Assembly (NCBI GenBank): GCA_040882225.1
Contig: JBBEBR010000015.1
Location: forward strand, 1 to 64,000
Source of the DNA: Gracilimonas sp040882225
Lineage (GTDB): Bacteria; Bacteroidota; Rhodothermia; Balneolales; Balneolaceae
Length of the DNA stretch: 64,000 nt
Reading direction: 5' to 3'
The notes beneath the pieces are model-generated. The model was not told where the DNA came from, did no database searches, and worked only from the letters and a program-made list of their open reading frames with translations. Numbering within the stretch: position 1 is the stretch's first letter; the number at the start of each line of letters is the position of its first letter. This document shows positions 27,453 to 36,285 of this stretch, piece by piece. Both the position numbers and the translations under genes were made by a program.

Positions 27453-28664
27453 TTAAAATGTGTGTACCAACAAGCCTGATCGCAGCTTTGGTTCAAACCA
27501 GGTAGATTTGGGAGGCATCAACAAACCGGCATCAGATACTTCCAATAATTCTTCGATGCTTGTTGGGTATAAACTGAAAGCAAGGGATGCTTCGCCATTA
27601 TCAACGAGATCCTCGAGTTCATCAGTTCCTTTTATTCCGCCGACAAAATCTATATTTGAATCTGTTCGCTGATCTTTGATTTCAAGCATCGGTTCTAAAA
27701 TCTGAGCCTGAAGTAGTGAGACATCAAGTTGGGATGCGGGATCCTTTTTTGAACTTTCTTTTAGCGTTAATCCATACCAGTTTTCATCAAAATATAAGGA
27801 GAGTTCTCCCTTTTTAGACGGGACTGGATTAGCGTTCTTCCTTAGCTGAAATTCATTCCCGAGGGTTTTTAAGAAATTGTCGGGAATAGAATACACCACC
27901 CGGTTGTAGGCTAAAATCTCCATCTGATCCATTGGAAAAAGGACTGCCGGAAAATAATTGTATTCTTCGTGGCCGGTATGATTTGGGTTATGAGAAGCTA
28001 ATTCTTTAGCCGCTCTTGAAGCGCTTGCACATCGGTGATGGCCATCAGCCACATATAAGTGAGCTACTTTTTTGAACTCATCAATAATTTCTGCAGGCTT
28101 ATGGATATTCCAGATAGTATGAGAAATTCCGTCTTCAGTTTCAAAATCGTACAAAGGAGTATTATTTTGCATGAACTGCTCCATGAAATCCGAAATCTTC
28201 CCAGTATCCCGAAAAGTCAACATCACTGGTTCGGCATGAGCTTCTTGTGTGAGAATATGTTTTGTGCGATCATCTTCTTTATCCGGGCGGGTAAGCTCAT
28301 GTTTCAGTATAACATCGTCGTTGTATTCATCTACACTTACACAGCTAAAAATACCTGCCTGAGACCTGCCATCCATGATAAGCCGGTAAATATAAACGGT
28401 CTCTTTTTCTTCCTGAATGAAAGAATCAGAATGGAGTAATTTGGCAAGATTTTTTCGCCCTTGCTCATACACTTTAGTGTCGTAGATAGAAGTTTTTTCG
28501 TCGACATCAATCTCCGGACGTATTACATGCAGGAAACTTTCGGGTTTATTTTTTGAAAGATCCCGCGCTTGCTGGGTGTTCACAACATCATAAGGTACAC
28601 AAGCTACATCTTTAGCAATTTCCGGTTTTGGTCTCCACGCTTTAAGGGGCTTAATCTCAGCCAT
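27453..28664 (-). CDS. DUF1015 family protein
   Basis: A 403-residue soluble protein of the DUF1015 family, recognised from its N-terminus (IKPLKAWRPKPEIAKDVACV, then PYDVVNTQQARDLSKNKPES) and the conserved YVADGHHRCASASRA in the middle. The conserved ADGHHR resembles the ParB/sulfiredoxin-type phosphotransfer motif, and some members of related folds are ATP-dependent serine kinases. Its position directly upstream of serC fits a link with serine metabolism, but the reaction is not established here. Length is normal, no frameshift. Confidence 0.88.
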   Translation of the reverse strand: MAEIKPLKAWRPKPEIAKDVACVPYDVVNTQQARDLSKNKPESFLHVIRPEIDVDEKTSIYDTKVYEQGRKNLAKLLHSDSFIQEEKETVYIYRLIMDGRSQAGIFSCVSVDEYNDDVILKHELTRPDKEDDRTKHILTQEAHAEPVMLTFRDTGKISDFMEQFMQNNTPLYDFETEDGISHTIWNIHKPAEIIDEFKKVAHLYVADGHHRCASASRAAKELASHNPNHTGHEEYNYFPAVLFPMDQMEILAYNRVVYSIPDNFLKTLGNEFQLRKNANPVPSKKGELSLYFDENWYGLTLKESSKKDPASQLDVSLLQAQILEPMLEIKDQRTDSNIDFVGGIKGTDELEDLVDNGEASLAFSLYPTSIEELLEVSDAGLLMPPKSTWFEPKLRSGLLVHTF

Positions 28665-28777
28665 AAGACAAATAAATTTTGATTATTCTTGAAAGAAAGA
28701 AGGTACATAAAATTGAACTTTATTAAATTCGAAAGCCTTGGTGACAATCAGAAAATCAAAGAAAAAAAAGAACAGCT

Positions 28778-29101
28778 ATGAATGAGAACGGCAATAAACT
28801 AAATGAAGATCAGCAAAACCAGCTACTGTTTATGATGTTAGTACAGCAGCATCAGCAAATAGCGATGGTTGGGCTTGGGAAACTTCAGAATCCGGCAACC
28901 GAAAAGGTTGAAAAAGATTTATCATCGGCTAAATACGCAATCGATACTTTAAACATGATGGAGAAATTTACCTCCGGGAACCTTCCGCAGGAAGCAAGAA
29001 ATTACCTGGAGCAAACGCTCACAAATTTAAGGTTGAATTACTCGGAAGAAGCTAAGAATACGAAAAAGGGCGACGCTTCATCTTCCGCAAAAGATGAGTG
29101 A
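28778..29101 (+). CDS. DUF1844 domain-containing protein
   Basis: A 107-residue all-helical protein. The core QNQLLFMMLVQQHQQIAMVG continues LGKLQNPATEKVEKDLSSAK and YAIDTLNMMEKF, which is the DUF1844 pattern; the C-terminus is charged and probably disordered. Function unknown. Its last eight bases overlap the start of the Nudix gene, so the two are translationally coupled. The gene is divergent from DUF1015, and the promoter must lie in the 113-base gap. Confidence 0.85.
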   Translation: MNENGNKLNEDQQNQLLFMMLVQQHQQIAMVGLGKLQNPATEKVEKDLSSAKYAIDTLNMMEKFTSGNLPQEARNYLEQTLTNLRLNYSEEAKNTKKGDASSSAKDE

Positions 29102-29528
29102 AACGGAATTGAAAATTAATGCAGCCGGAGGTATTGTGTTCAGGTTGGGAGCAAATCCCAAAGAACCGGAAGTGTTGCTTATTTTCAGGAATGATGTATG
29201 GGATTTGCCCAAAGGAAAAACAGAAGTTGGCGAAAGTATTGAAATGTGTGCCGTGCGAGAAGTAGCCGAAGAAGTAGGCAGCAGCCTTCCGGCTATCGTT
29301 TCGGAATTGGATACAACCTATCATGAATATTCTGAGAAAGGAAAGCTGGTTGGTAAAACCACGTACTGGTTTTCTATGATTTTTACAAAAGCTGAAACAT
29401 TAAAGCCGCAGAAAGAAGAGGGAATAGAAAAAGTTGAATGGGTGCCATTACAACAAGCCATTGAGAAAACGGGCTATGAAAATATAAAGGTGATTCTCAG
29501 AAAATTTCAGGTACAAAAAAAGGCGTGA
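29094..29528 (+). CDS. Nudix hydrolase
   Basis: A 144-residue Nudix enzyme that hydrolyses nucleoside-diphosphate-linked substrates. The complete Nudix box runs from Gly41 to about residue 63 (GKTEVGESIEMCAVREVAEE, then VG), with Glu47, Arg55, Glu56, Glu59 and Glu60 in place for metal binding. The N-terminal AAGGIVFRLGANPKEPEVLL resembles diadenosine-tetraphosphate or oxidised-nucleotide hydrolases, but the substrate cannot be named. It overlaps the upstream DUF1844 gene, and its stop codon lies inside the following terminator hairpin. Confidence 0.93.
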   Translation: MSETELKINAAGGIVFRLGANPKEPEVLLIFRNDVWDLPKGKTEVGESIEMCAVREVAEEVGSSLPAIVSELDTTYHEYSEKGKLVGKTTYWFSMIFTKAETLKPQKEEGIEKVEWVPLQQAIEKTGYENIKVILRKFQVQKKA

Positions 29529-29550
29529 TTGTTGAAAATCACGCCTTTGA
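29515..29550 (-). terminator. Terminator between the Nudix gene and the TonB cluster
   Basis: AAAGGCGTGATT pairs with AATCACGCCTTT across a six-base loop. On the minus strand the stem is followed by TTTTTTTG, so it mainly ends the tonB-like transcript. On the plus strand it lacks a long U-tract. Confidence 0.8.
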
Positions 29551-29570
29551 AAGAAATATGATAAATACGA

Positions 29571-30224
29571 TTAGTTCTGCAAGCGGAAGTTTATGGAAAG
29601 AGCGAATTGAACTCTAACAGGACGTCCACGTTGCATGCCAGGCTTGAAATCAGCGTTTTGTACAGCTTTTAGGGCTTCTTCGTCACAACCGCCGCCAATA
29701 CCGCGAACAACCTGTGCGTTTTCAACTTCTCCACTTTCATTCACAATAAACTGAACGGTAACACGGCCTTCGATACCTGCTCGCCGTGCCATTTCAGGAT
29801 AATTTACGTTGCTTTGAATAGCTGCAATTCCCCCAATAGGTTCAGGCATTTCCTCTACAACAACAAAGAAATCTTCCTCATCATCATCATCAGGTGGAGG
29901 TGGGGGTAAATCCATAGGCGCGTCCATATCAAGTTCCGCATCCAAATCAATTAACTCGTCTTCAATAATTTCGTCATTTGGAACTTCTACCGGAACCGGG
30001 GGGCGAGGTGGTGGTGGTGGAGTTTCAATTTGTTTAGTTTGAATTACTTCCTCCATCTCAACAACCTCTTGCTGTTCAATTTGCATGGTGTTTGGAGGAG
30101 CCGTTTCCATGGTTACTTTTACAGCAACAAGCATAAAAAGCAAAGCTAAGATCAAACCTGCTTCAAGATAGACAGTGTATGATCTTTTAAGATCGGCTTT
30201 TGGTGTTTTTCTTTCGTTTCTCAT
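29571..30224 (-). CDS. TonB-family energy transducer (copy 3)
   Basis: A 217-residue inner-membrane-anchored periplasmic protein. One membrane helix (VYLEAGLILALLFMLVAVKV, about residues 18-37) is followed by a proline- and acid-rich span (PPPPPRPPVPVEVPNDE, PPPPPDDDDEEDFF). The C-terminal TonB domain starts near residue 135 (YPEMARRAGIEGRVTVQFIV), has the strongly conserved GIGGGCDEEALKAV, and ends in a beta strand. TonB-type proteins carry ExbBD energy to outer-membrane receptors. No exbB/exbD or receptor gene is adjacent, so this is an accessory TonB. The two upstream neighbours are paralogues of the same length. Confidence 0.9.
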   Translation of the reverse strand: MRNERKTPKADLKRSYTVYLEAGLILALLFMLVAVKVTMETAPPNTMQIEQQEVVEMEEVIQTKQIETPPPPPRPPVPVEVPNDEIIEDELIDLDAELDMDAPMDLPPPPPDDDDEEDFFVVVEEMPEPIGGIAAIQSNVNYPEMARRAGIEGRVTVQFIVNESGEVENAQVVRGIGGGCDEEALKAVQNADFKPGMQRGRPVRVQFALSINFRLQN

Positions 30225-30344
30225 AATTTAATAGAGTATTTATCAATTCAAAAATTCAGAGTGAAAAGAACGGGATTTTATCGTTCCTCTGCAAGTGAAT
30301 ACTTTTTATTTTAACTGTTTAAACAACTTTTTAGTGTGTTACGT

Positions 30345-31007
30345 TTATTTTACACTCCCCAGAATTATAAATTGAACGGTTTCTTTAATTCTAAACTCAA
30401 TGACTTTTCCATCTTTTACACCAGGGGTAAACTTCTGAAGTTTAATACCTTTTAAAACCGCTTCATCACAGCCGCCGCCGATACCACGAATAATTATCGG
30501 ATTTTCCACCTTTCCCTTTTTGTTTACAATAAACTCAACTTCAACAATTCCTTCAATGCCCGTTCTAAGAGCAAAAGGGGGATACTCTATACTATTTTTG
30601 AAAGCTTTTTCGCCGCCAATCATGGTTGGTAAAACTTCGAATATTTTCAGGCGTTCGTAATCAACTTCTATTTTCACTTCCTCTGCTAAAGGAGGAACAC
30701 TCAGAAGAGTTTCTATTTCAAATTCGTCAAACTCAATAGGCGGTTGTTCGAGGGGAGTATCGTCAGGGATTTCAATTGGAACTTCAGGCATTGGAGGGGG
30801 GGGTGTCAAAGTTGGCCGGTTTACTGTAGTAGGTGGAAGAATAAGAGGCGGCCCTTCAATAGGAGTGATGTCGGCAAAAGTGCGGCTGCTTTCAGGCATT
30901 TTTAGATTGGCCACTAAAATCAAAATTAGAAGCGCGGCTATGACTCCCGTTTCCACAAAAACAGGATACATTTTCTTTAAATCATGCTTAGGAACTTTGT
31001 TAGCCAT
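30345..31007 (-). CDS. TonB-family energy transducer (copy 2)
   Basis: About 220 residues with the same plan as its neighbours: short cytoplasmic tail with KVPKHDLKKMYPVFVETG, one membrane helix (VIAALLILILVANL), a Pro-rich linker (PPPPMPEVPIEIPDDTP) and a TonB C-terminal domain (YPPFALRTGIEGIVEVEFIV, then GIGGGCDEAVLKGIKLQKF). I start at the ATG 31007 because GAGGTG lies just upstream; a GTG two codons earlier is also possible. It has diverged clearly from copies 1 and 3 in the linker, suggesting different partners or different span lengths. Confidence 0.9.
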   Translation of the reverse strand: MANKVPKHDLKKMYPVFVETGVIAALLILILVANLKMPESSRTFADITPIEGPPLILPPTTVNRPTLTPPPPMPEVPIEIPDDTPLEQPPIEFDEFEIETLLSVPPLAEEVKIEVDYERLKIFEVLPTMIGGEKAFKNSIEYPPFALRTGIEGIVEVEFIVNKKGKVENPIIIRGIGGGCDEAVLKGIKLQKFTPGVKDGKVIEFRIKETVQFIILGSVK

Positions 31008-31098
31008 GTGCACCTCATGGATTAAAGATGCTCATCCAAAAATGGATTCTACTTAAAATAGTAAAATGGCGGAAATATGCATGATATCTTCAAAATAT

Positions 31099-31740
31099 TT
31101 ACTGAAGTTTAAACTGAATCATCTGCCTCATTCTTACCTTCACCATTCGGCCATTTTGAATGCCGGGAGTAAATTTTTGCAGTTTAATAACCCGCAGAAC
31201 CTCCTCATCACAACCACCGCCAATACTACGTGTTATAACCGGATTTTCAACTTCACCATTCTCATTTATGATGAATTCAACCACTACCCGTCCTTCAATT
31301 CCATTCCTTTTAGCCACTTCAGGATATTTAATCTTTTGATACATCGATTGAATTCCTCCACGCATTTGAGGCATGAATTCTACCTGATCCAATACTTCCT
31401 CTTCTTCATCTTTGAGCGGCTCAGGCGGGAGAGCGGGAGTGTTGCTGTAGTCGTCAAAGTTTCCAAAATCGATAGTGGGTGGGTCAATCGGAGAGTCGTC
31501 TGGAATTACCTGAGGAATAATCGGTAACATCGGAGATGGAGGAATTTTGATGGTTTTAGTAACGGGGGGTTGAATTAGAGAAATTTTTTCAACATTTGCA
31601 TTAACTGGCGGCTCCGGGTTTTTAGTCGGGAAATGGATTTTTGCAGCTCCAATGGAAATCAAAAGAATTCCTACGAATCCAAGTTCAAAAGTGAGGGCGT
31701 AATTCTGTTTAAGATTGTATCGGTTCTTTTTCTGAAGCAT
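31099..31740 (-). CDS. TonB-family energy transducer (copy 1)
   Basis: A 213-residue TonB-like protein: KNRYNLKQNYALTFELGFVG leads into the membrane helix, the linker is Pro-rich (IKIPPSPMLPIIPQVIPDDS), and the C-terminal domain (YPEVAKRNGIEGRVVVEFII, then SIGGGCDEEVLRVIKLQKF) closes with VRMRQMIQFKLQ. It is the first of three consecutive paralogues separated by gaps of about 90-120 bases, so they may have separate promoters or form one loose operon. Confidence 0.9.
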   Translation of the reverse strand: MLQKKNRYNLKQNYALTFELGFVGILLISIGAAKIHFPTKNPEPPVNANVEKISLIQPPVTKTIKIPPSPMLPIIPQVIPDDSPIDPPTIDFGNFDDYSNTPALPPEPLKDEEEEVLDQVEFMPQMRGGIQSMYQKIKYPEVAKRNGIEGRVVVEFIINENGEVENPVITRSIGGGCDEEVLRVIKLQKFTPGIQNGRMVKVRMRQMIQFKLQ

Positions 31741-31804
31741 GTTCCTGATTTTTTTTTAGTGTTCACTACCAATAAAAACCAGAACAGAGAGATACGTTAT
31801 CGCA

Positions 31805-32209
31805 TTAAGATGTGGGTTCTGATTTGAAGTCAGAGACATTCTTCAAAATCATGTATAACAAAAGAATAGCAAAAGCAGCGCCTGATAAATCGGCTACCAA
31901 ATCAAGAAATTCCGCACTGCGGTTTGTGGGAAGCATAAATTGCAGCAGTTCGACAATTATTCCAAAAAACGACCCCACCAAAAAAACGGGAAATAACGCA
32001 TACTTCCCTTTCAGGAAACGGATAATCCCATAAATAAAAGTCCAGACCCCAAATGCGATAAAATGCGCCACCTTATCATAACCCCAGATAGCAATCGGTA
32101 GATTATAATTGGAAGGAAGCAAAGTTCCCACAAGAATGGCAAAGGTAGATAACACCAAGAGTGCGATGTACAGTTTAACAGACTTGGTAAGCTTTCGGCG
32201 TTTTTTCAT
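31805..32209 (-). CDS. VanZ family membrane protein
   Basis: A 134-residue protein with four predicted membrane helices. The VanZ signature is visible as YDKVAHFIAFGVWTFIYGII in helix 2 and GSFFGIIVELLQFMLPTNRS, then AEFLDLVADLSGAAFA. VanZ proteins have been linked to teicoplanin tolerance in enterococci, but most homologues are small membrane proteins of unknown role. It starts seven bases after the nnr stop, so both are probably co-transcribed. Confidence 0.88.
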   Translation of the reverse strand: MKKRRKLTKSVKLYIALLVLSTFAILVGTLLPSNYNLPIAIWGYDKVAHFIAFGVWTFIYGIIRFLKGKYALFPVFLVGSFFGIIVELLQFMLPTNRSAEFLDLVADLSGAAFAILLLYMILKNVSDFKSEPTS

Positions 32210-32216
32210 TTAATAA

Positions 32217-33719
32217 TCAGATAATATCTAATGGCTCCAGGAAACCGGAACTTCTCTCATCAAATTGTTTAGAATTTTGATACCCATTTAACAGAGCGTG
32301 CAGACAGGCTAATTCCGGAGAGTTAAATTTTAACCAAAAAGCGCCGATCTTCCCTGCCAAAACATCACCAAAACCGGCGCGTGAAAAAATCCGGGTATCG
32401 TAGCCCGTTAAATAACATTCACCCGAAACTGTTCCCATAACAGAAGGCAGCCCCTTTCCCAATATAGTAATTTTATGCTCTTTAGCCTTTTTCGAAAGCT
32501 GATTCATTCGCTCGAATCCATCACTGATATCTGCTTTTAAAATAGATGTTAGCTCGCCGGGATGTGGTGTTAATATCCAATTCGCTTTATCCGGCCGATT
32601 CCAGTTATCCCTTTGGGATAAAGCAAAAAGCGCGTCGGCATCAATTATTGTGTCGCCTTCAAAATTTTCTAATAACTGCAGCGTAAATTTTACGGTTTCC
32701 TCATTTCTTCCCAAACCGGGGCCAATAACTAATTTGCCCGGCTTCTCAGCAAGAATTTCCTGCACTTCTTTTAGATGCGATTCCTTGAAAAACTTATCCG
32801 CTGCTTCTCCAATGGGTTTCTTGATAATCTGAACCAGGTTCTTCTCATAAATTTCGAGCAATCCCTTTGGGGTGATGAGAATCACGGCGCCAATTCCTTC
32901 GGCCCAGGCACTTTTCGCCACCAATACGGCGGCTCCCGTCAAACCTTCCGAGCCTGCGATGATGTATAAAACCCCGCCATCATATTTATGTTTTTGTTTG
33001 AAGGTATCGGGAGAATTGGCATCAACCCAATCCTGATCAATTAAATAAGCCGTGGGTTTTTTATACTGATTCGGAAAAGAAAGCTCGCACAGGACAACTT
33101 CACCCGTTAAATCAAAACCTTCATTCAAATAAAACCCGGTTTTAAGTGCTCCGAAGGCCAAAGTGACATCGGCCTGAACCGCGGCACCCATTATTTGGCC
33201 GGAATCGGCATGTAATCCGGTGGGGATATCAAGGGCAAAAACGGGAATTTCCTGCTGATTATTTATCCATTCAATTGCTTCGGAATAGGGCGCCCGGACC
33301 TCCGAACTCAAACCTGTTCCCAGCATTCCATCCACAATGAAATCGTAATTTTCGGGTTGGAAATTTTCCCAATTTATAATGCGGATTTCAGCTTCAAGCT
33401 TGTTCAGCAGCTCGAGGTTTTTGCCGGTTTCTGAACTCAGATCTTTCTTTCCCGATAAAAAACAGATCGTAATTTTGAAATCCATCTGAGAAAGCAGCCG
33501 GGCGATAACCAAAGCGTCTCCGGCATTATTTCCTTTACCACAAAAAAATATTCCGTGGCCTTTGGCGGGAACTTCAGACTGAATAAAATCCGCGGCGCGG
33601 GTTCCGGCAATTTCCATCAGTGTAAAGGCGGAGATCCCAAACTCGGAGATGGTTCGCTTATCCATACTTTGGCATTGTTCAGCCGAGCATAAATAATATG
33701 GATAAGGAATTTTTAGCAT
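32217..33719 (-). CDS. nnr: Bifunctional NAD(P)H-hydrate epimerase / ADP-dependent dehydratase
   Basis: A 500-residue two-domain repair enzyme that restores damaged NAD(P)HX. The N-terminal YjeF epimerase domain (residues 1-215) carries GKGNNAGDALVIARLL and DGMLGTGLSSEVR. The C-terminal ribokinase-like dehydratase (about 235-500) has GSEGLTGAAVLVAKSAW, VIGPGLGRNEE, ILTPHPGELTSIL and the catalytic SRAGFGDVLAGKIGAF. Both active sites look intact. The gene continues into the vanZ gene with a seven-base gap; upstream lies a dispersed repeat separating it from proS. Confidence 0.95.
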   Translation of the reverse strand: MLKIPYPYYLCSAEQCQSMDKRTISEFGISAFTLMEIAGTRAADFIQSEVPAKGHGIFFCGKGNNAGDALVIARLLSQMDFKITICFLSGKKDLSSETGKNLELLNKLEAEIRIINWENFQPENYDFIVDGMLGTGLSSEVRAPYSEAIEWINNQQEIPVFALDIPTGLHADSGQIMGAAVQADVTLAFGALKTGFYLNEGFDLTGEVVLCELSFPNQYKKPTAYLIDQDWVDANSPDTFKQKHKYDGGVLYIIAGSEGLTGAAVLVAKSAWAEGIGAVILITPKGLLEIYEKNLVQIIKKPIGEAADKFFKESHLKEVQEILAEKPGKLVIGPGLGRNEETVKFTLQLLENFEGDTIIDADALFALSQRDNWNRPDKANWILTPHPGELTSILKADISDGFERMNQLSKKAKEHKITILGKGLPSVMGTVSGECYLTGYDTRIFSRAGFGDVLAGKIGAFWLKFNSPELACLHALLNGYQNSKQFDERSSGFLEPLDII

Positions 33720-33734
33720 TAGTTAACAATAATT

Positions 33735-33867
33735 GTCATTGCGAGAAACGAGCGGCGGCGAGTGCCGAAGCAATCTTCTTTCAATTGTTTGGGAGGTAGT
33801 TTAAGGGAGATTGCCGCGTTGTAAGGCAAAAATTCCTGTTCGTACATCATGGGCTCCTCGCAATGAC
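33735..33867. repeat. Interspersed inverted-repeat element (GTCATTGCGAG type)
   Basis: GTCATTGCGAG at 33735-33745 is perfectly complementary to CTCGCAATGAC at 33857-33867. Inside lie a second pair, GCAATCT and AGATTGC, so the whole 133 bp can fold. It fills nearly the whole gap between proS and nnr. A related half-element is at 37786-37820 and a sister family at 17183-17299. Confidence 0.75.
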
Positions 33868-33878
33868 GAATAAGTTTT

Positions 33879-35345
33879 TTAATAAGACCGCGCAAAAAGC
33901 ACTTTTTGTTTGGATGGATTTCCGGTGACCATGCACTTTCCTTCTTTACCTTTTTCTAAAGGAATGAGGCGAATGGTTGCCTTCGTTTCATTCTTAATCT
34001 TCTCTTCGGTTTCGGGCGTTCCATCCCAATGCGCATAAATGAATCCGCCTTTTTCTTCTATTACTTTTTTGAATTCATCATAACTCTCTACTTCAGAAGT
34101 ATTCGATTCGCGCCGGTCTTTTGCTTTCTGGAAAAGTTCATTCTGAATGTCATCTAGCAATTCTTTGATGCGGGGAGCAAGCCCCTCACGAGCTTCTATG
34201 TTTTTTGAAAGAAGGTCGCGCCGTGCAAGTTCCACATTATTATTTTTGACATCACGCGGCCCGATTGCAATCCGAAGTGGAATTCCCTGCGCTTCATGTT
34301 CGGCAAACTTAAATCCGGGTTTATGCTGATCGCGGTTATCCAGTTTTACGCGGATTCCCAGTTCCTTTAGCTCCTCAAATATTTTATCGCCGTATTCTAC
34401 TACTTCAGCTCGTTCTTCATCACTGCGATAAATGGGAACAATTACGACCTGAACAGGCGCAAGTTTTGGAGGAATTACCAATCCCTGATTATCGGAATGC
34501 GTCATGATTAATCCACCAATTAACCGTGTGGAAACGCCCCAACTTGTTGCCCAAACATGTTTGTGTTCACCGTCGCTGTCCTGAAATTTTACGTCAAAAG
34601 CTTTGGCGAAATTCTGTCCGAGAAAGTGAGAAGTACCGGCTTGAAGGGCTTTTCCATCCTGCATCAATGCTTCGATGCAATAGGTTTCAACTGCACCGGC
34701 AAAACGTTCGCCCTCGGTTTTCACCCCGGTAAGAACCGGCATAGCCATAAATTCTTCGGCGAAAGTTTTATACACTTCCAGCATTTGCAGGGTTTCTTCT
34801 TCGGCCTCCTCTTTAGTAGCGTGAGCCGTGTGGCCTTCCTGCCAGAGAAATTCCATAGTTCGTAAAAACAGGCGGGTTCTCATTTCCCAGCGAACCACAT
34901 TCGCCCATTGGTTGATAAGAATCGGAAGATCCCGATACGATTGAATCCAGTTGCGGTACGTATCCCAGATAATGGTTTCGGAAGTCGGACGAACAATCAA
35001 CTCTTCTTCAAGTTTGGATTCGGGATCTACTTCCACGCCGCCATCCACACTTTTGAGTCGGGTATGAGTTACAACCGCACATTCTTTGGCGAAACCTTCC
35101 ACATGCTGCGCTTCTTTTGAAAGGAATGATTTCGGGATAAAAATGGGGAAATAGGCATTTTCATGGCCGGTATCTTTGAACATCTGATCGAGTGCTTGCT
35201 TCATATTTTCCCAAAGCGCCATCCCGGTGGGGCGAATTACCATACAGCCGCGAACCGGAGAATGCTCTGCAAGTTTAGCCTCCTTAACAACATCGAGATA
35301 CCATTGAGAATAATCTTTTTCCTGAGTAGTAATTTTTTGTGCCAT
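33879..35345 (-). CDS. proS: Prolyl-tRNA synthetase (archaeal/eukaryotic type)
   Basis: A 488-residue class II aminoacyl-tRNA synthetase that charges tRNA-Pro. Class II motif 2 is visible around INQWANVVRWEMRTRLFLRT, followed by EFLWQEGHTAHATKEEAEEE; motif 3 lies in RLIGGLIMTHSDNQGLVIPP. The compact form without the editing insertion, together with the C-terminal CMVTGNPSKQKVLFARSY, marks the ProS type 3 (eukaryote-like) enzyme. It is common in Bacteroidota relatives. The anticodon-binding domain follows LAPVQVVIVPIYRSDEERAE. The start ATG at 35345 matches family N-termini. Single gene. Confidence 0.97.
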   Translation of the reverse strand: MAQKITTQEKDYSQWYLDVVKEAKLAEHSPVRGCMVIRPTGMALWENMKQALDQMFKDTGHENAYFPIFIPKSFLSKEAQHVEGFAKECAVVTHTRLKSVDGGVEVDPESKLEEELIVRPTSETIIWDTYRNWIQSYRDLPILINQWANVVRWEMRTRLFLRTMEFLWQEGHTAHATKEEAEEETLQMLEVYKTFAEEFMAMPVLTGVKTEGERFAGAVETYCIEALMQDGKALQAGTSHFLGQNFAKAFDVKFQDSDGEHKHVWATSWGVSTRLIGGLIMTHSDNQGLVIPPKLAPVQVVIVPIYRSDEERAEVVEYGDKIFEELKELGIRVKLDNRDQHKPGFKFAEHEAQGIPLRIAIGPRDVKNNNVELARRDLLSKNIEAREGLAPRIKELLDDIQNELFQKAKDRRESNTSEVESYDEFKKVIEEKGGFIYAHWDGTPETEEKIKNETKATIRLIPLEKGKEGKCMVTGNPSKQKVLFARSY

Positions 35346-35793
35346 GAAAATCTTTCGGTAGTGACTAATTAGTTTAAATCAACAGAAGAGAAGTTAAGAA
35401 AATAGAGGTAGAGAATAAGGGCTATAAATGAAGAAAACGTTCAGCTGGCAGCCATCAGCTTTTAGATAATTATGAGGAGAGGTAAGCCGGAAAAATGTTC
35501 ATCCCTACGCCTCGTCACGAAGCTCCTGCTTACTTTAGTTTTGCGGCTTGGCGGGTATGACAAATCATGCATGAAACTGCTGGAAAGGTTGAATTGGAGG
35601 GGAAGCTGGAGCTTCTTTGAGGGCGTTACGAAGGCGGACCTTCGTAACGAGGGTTAAATTTAAGCTTGTATAAATTAGATAAATAACCTATTTAAGCGTG
35701 AGAAGCTCTGGGAAGAAATATCAAATAATAAAAGGGTACAATGCAGAGGAATAGATGCAAAACCATCTTAATGTTGAACTAAATCGGAGGTAA
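35346..35793. other. Intergenic region with hairpin repeat
   Basis: About 450 bases with no credible gene. CAGCTGGCAGCCATCAGCT lies at 35441-35460. CGTTACGAAGG at 35624-35634 and CCTTCGTAACG at 35639-35649 form a perfect 11-bp stem with a CGGA loop, part of a GTTACGAAGG-type repeat. A 61-codon open frame over this stretch follows the repeat and is not called. The proS promoter must lie at the left end and that of the zinc-ribbon gene at the right end. Confidence 0.55.
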
Positions 35794-36285
35794 ATGTCAA
35801 TTAATCAATGTGATTTTTGTGGGGAACAAAAGGACGTGTTTGAAACATATTGTGATAGGTGTGGAAGAAAGGATCAGTCGACATATACAATTAAAAATAT
35901 ATTAGTAGTTTTTGGATTGTTTCTCTTGGTAGTGACTCTTGTACCTGCTTCAACCGATCCAGAACCGGATAGCATGTACCAATCTCCGACAGAAAAGGTT
36001 GAAGGAGAGCCTGTTCATTTTTCCGAAAAAGATAATAAAAGTATGGCCTATTACATGTGTGAACAGTGGGTAAAACAAAGGCTTAAGAGTCCTAAAACAG
36101 CTGATTTTCCCAGCGTTTTTGAGGGAAAATTTGACAATATATTTAAAGACGGGGCTGAATACCAGATATGGTCATATGTAGATTCTGAAAATTCATTTGG
36201 AGCCACGTTAAGAACCGGATTTACCTGTATAACCAAGCAAACATCAGAAGATGATTGGGAGCTTATAACACTCGAAATTGATTAA
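35794..36285 (+). CDS. Zinc-ribbon single-pass membrane protein of unknown function
   Basis: A 163-residue protein with an N-terminal zinc ribbon (Cys6, Cys9, Cys20, Cys23 in CDFCGEQKDVFETYCDRCG). One membrane helix follows (about residues 36-52, NILVVFGLFLLVVTLVPA), then an outward acidic linker and a globular domain (KSMAYYMCEQWVKQRLKSPK, then TADFPSVF and WSYVDSENSFGATLRTGFTC). That C-terminal domain resembles a widespread domain of unknown function, with Cys-x-x-Trp-V-K, in small lipoproteins and phage-linked proteins. Its TAA stop overlaps the ATG of the nuclease-like gene (TAATG), so the pair is translated together. GGAGG precedes the start. Confidence 0.7.
   Translation: MSINQCDFCGEQKDVFETYCDRCGRKDQSTYTIKNILVVFGLFLLVVTLVPASTDPEPDSMYQSPTEKVEGEPVHFSEKDNKSMAYYMCEQWVKQRLKSPKTADFPSVFEGKFDNIFKDGAEYQIWSYVDSENSFGATLRTGFTCITKQTSEDDWELITLEID

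Noticed and set aside
35472..35657. A 61-codon frame (MRRGKPEKCSSLRL...) between proS and the zinc-ribbon gene
   Set aside because: It runs through a hairpin repeat and low-complexity sequence; the translation looks like repeat, not protein.
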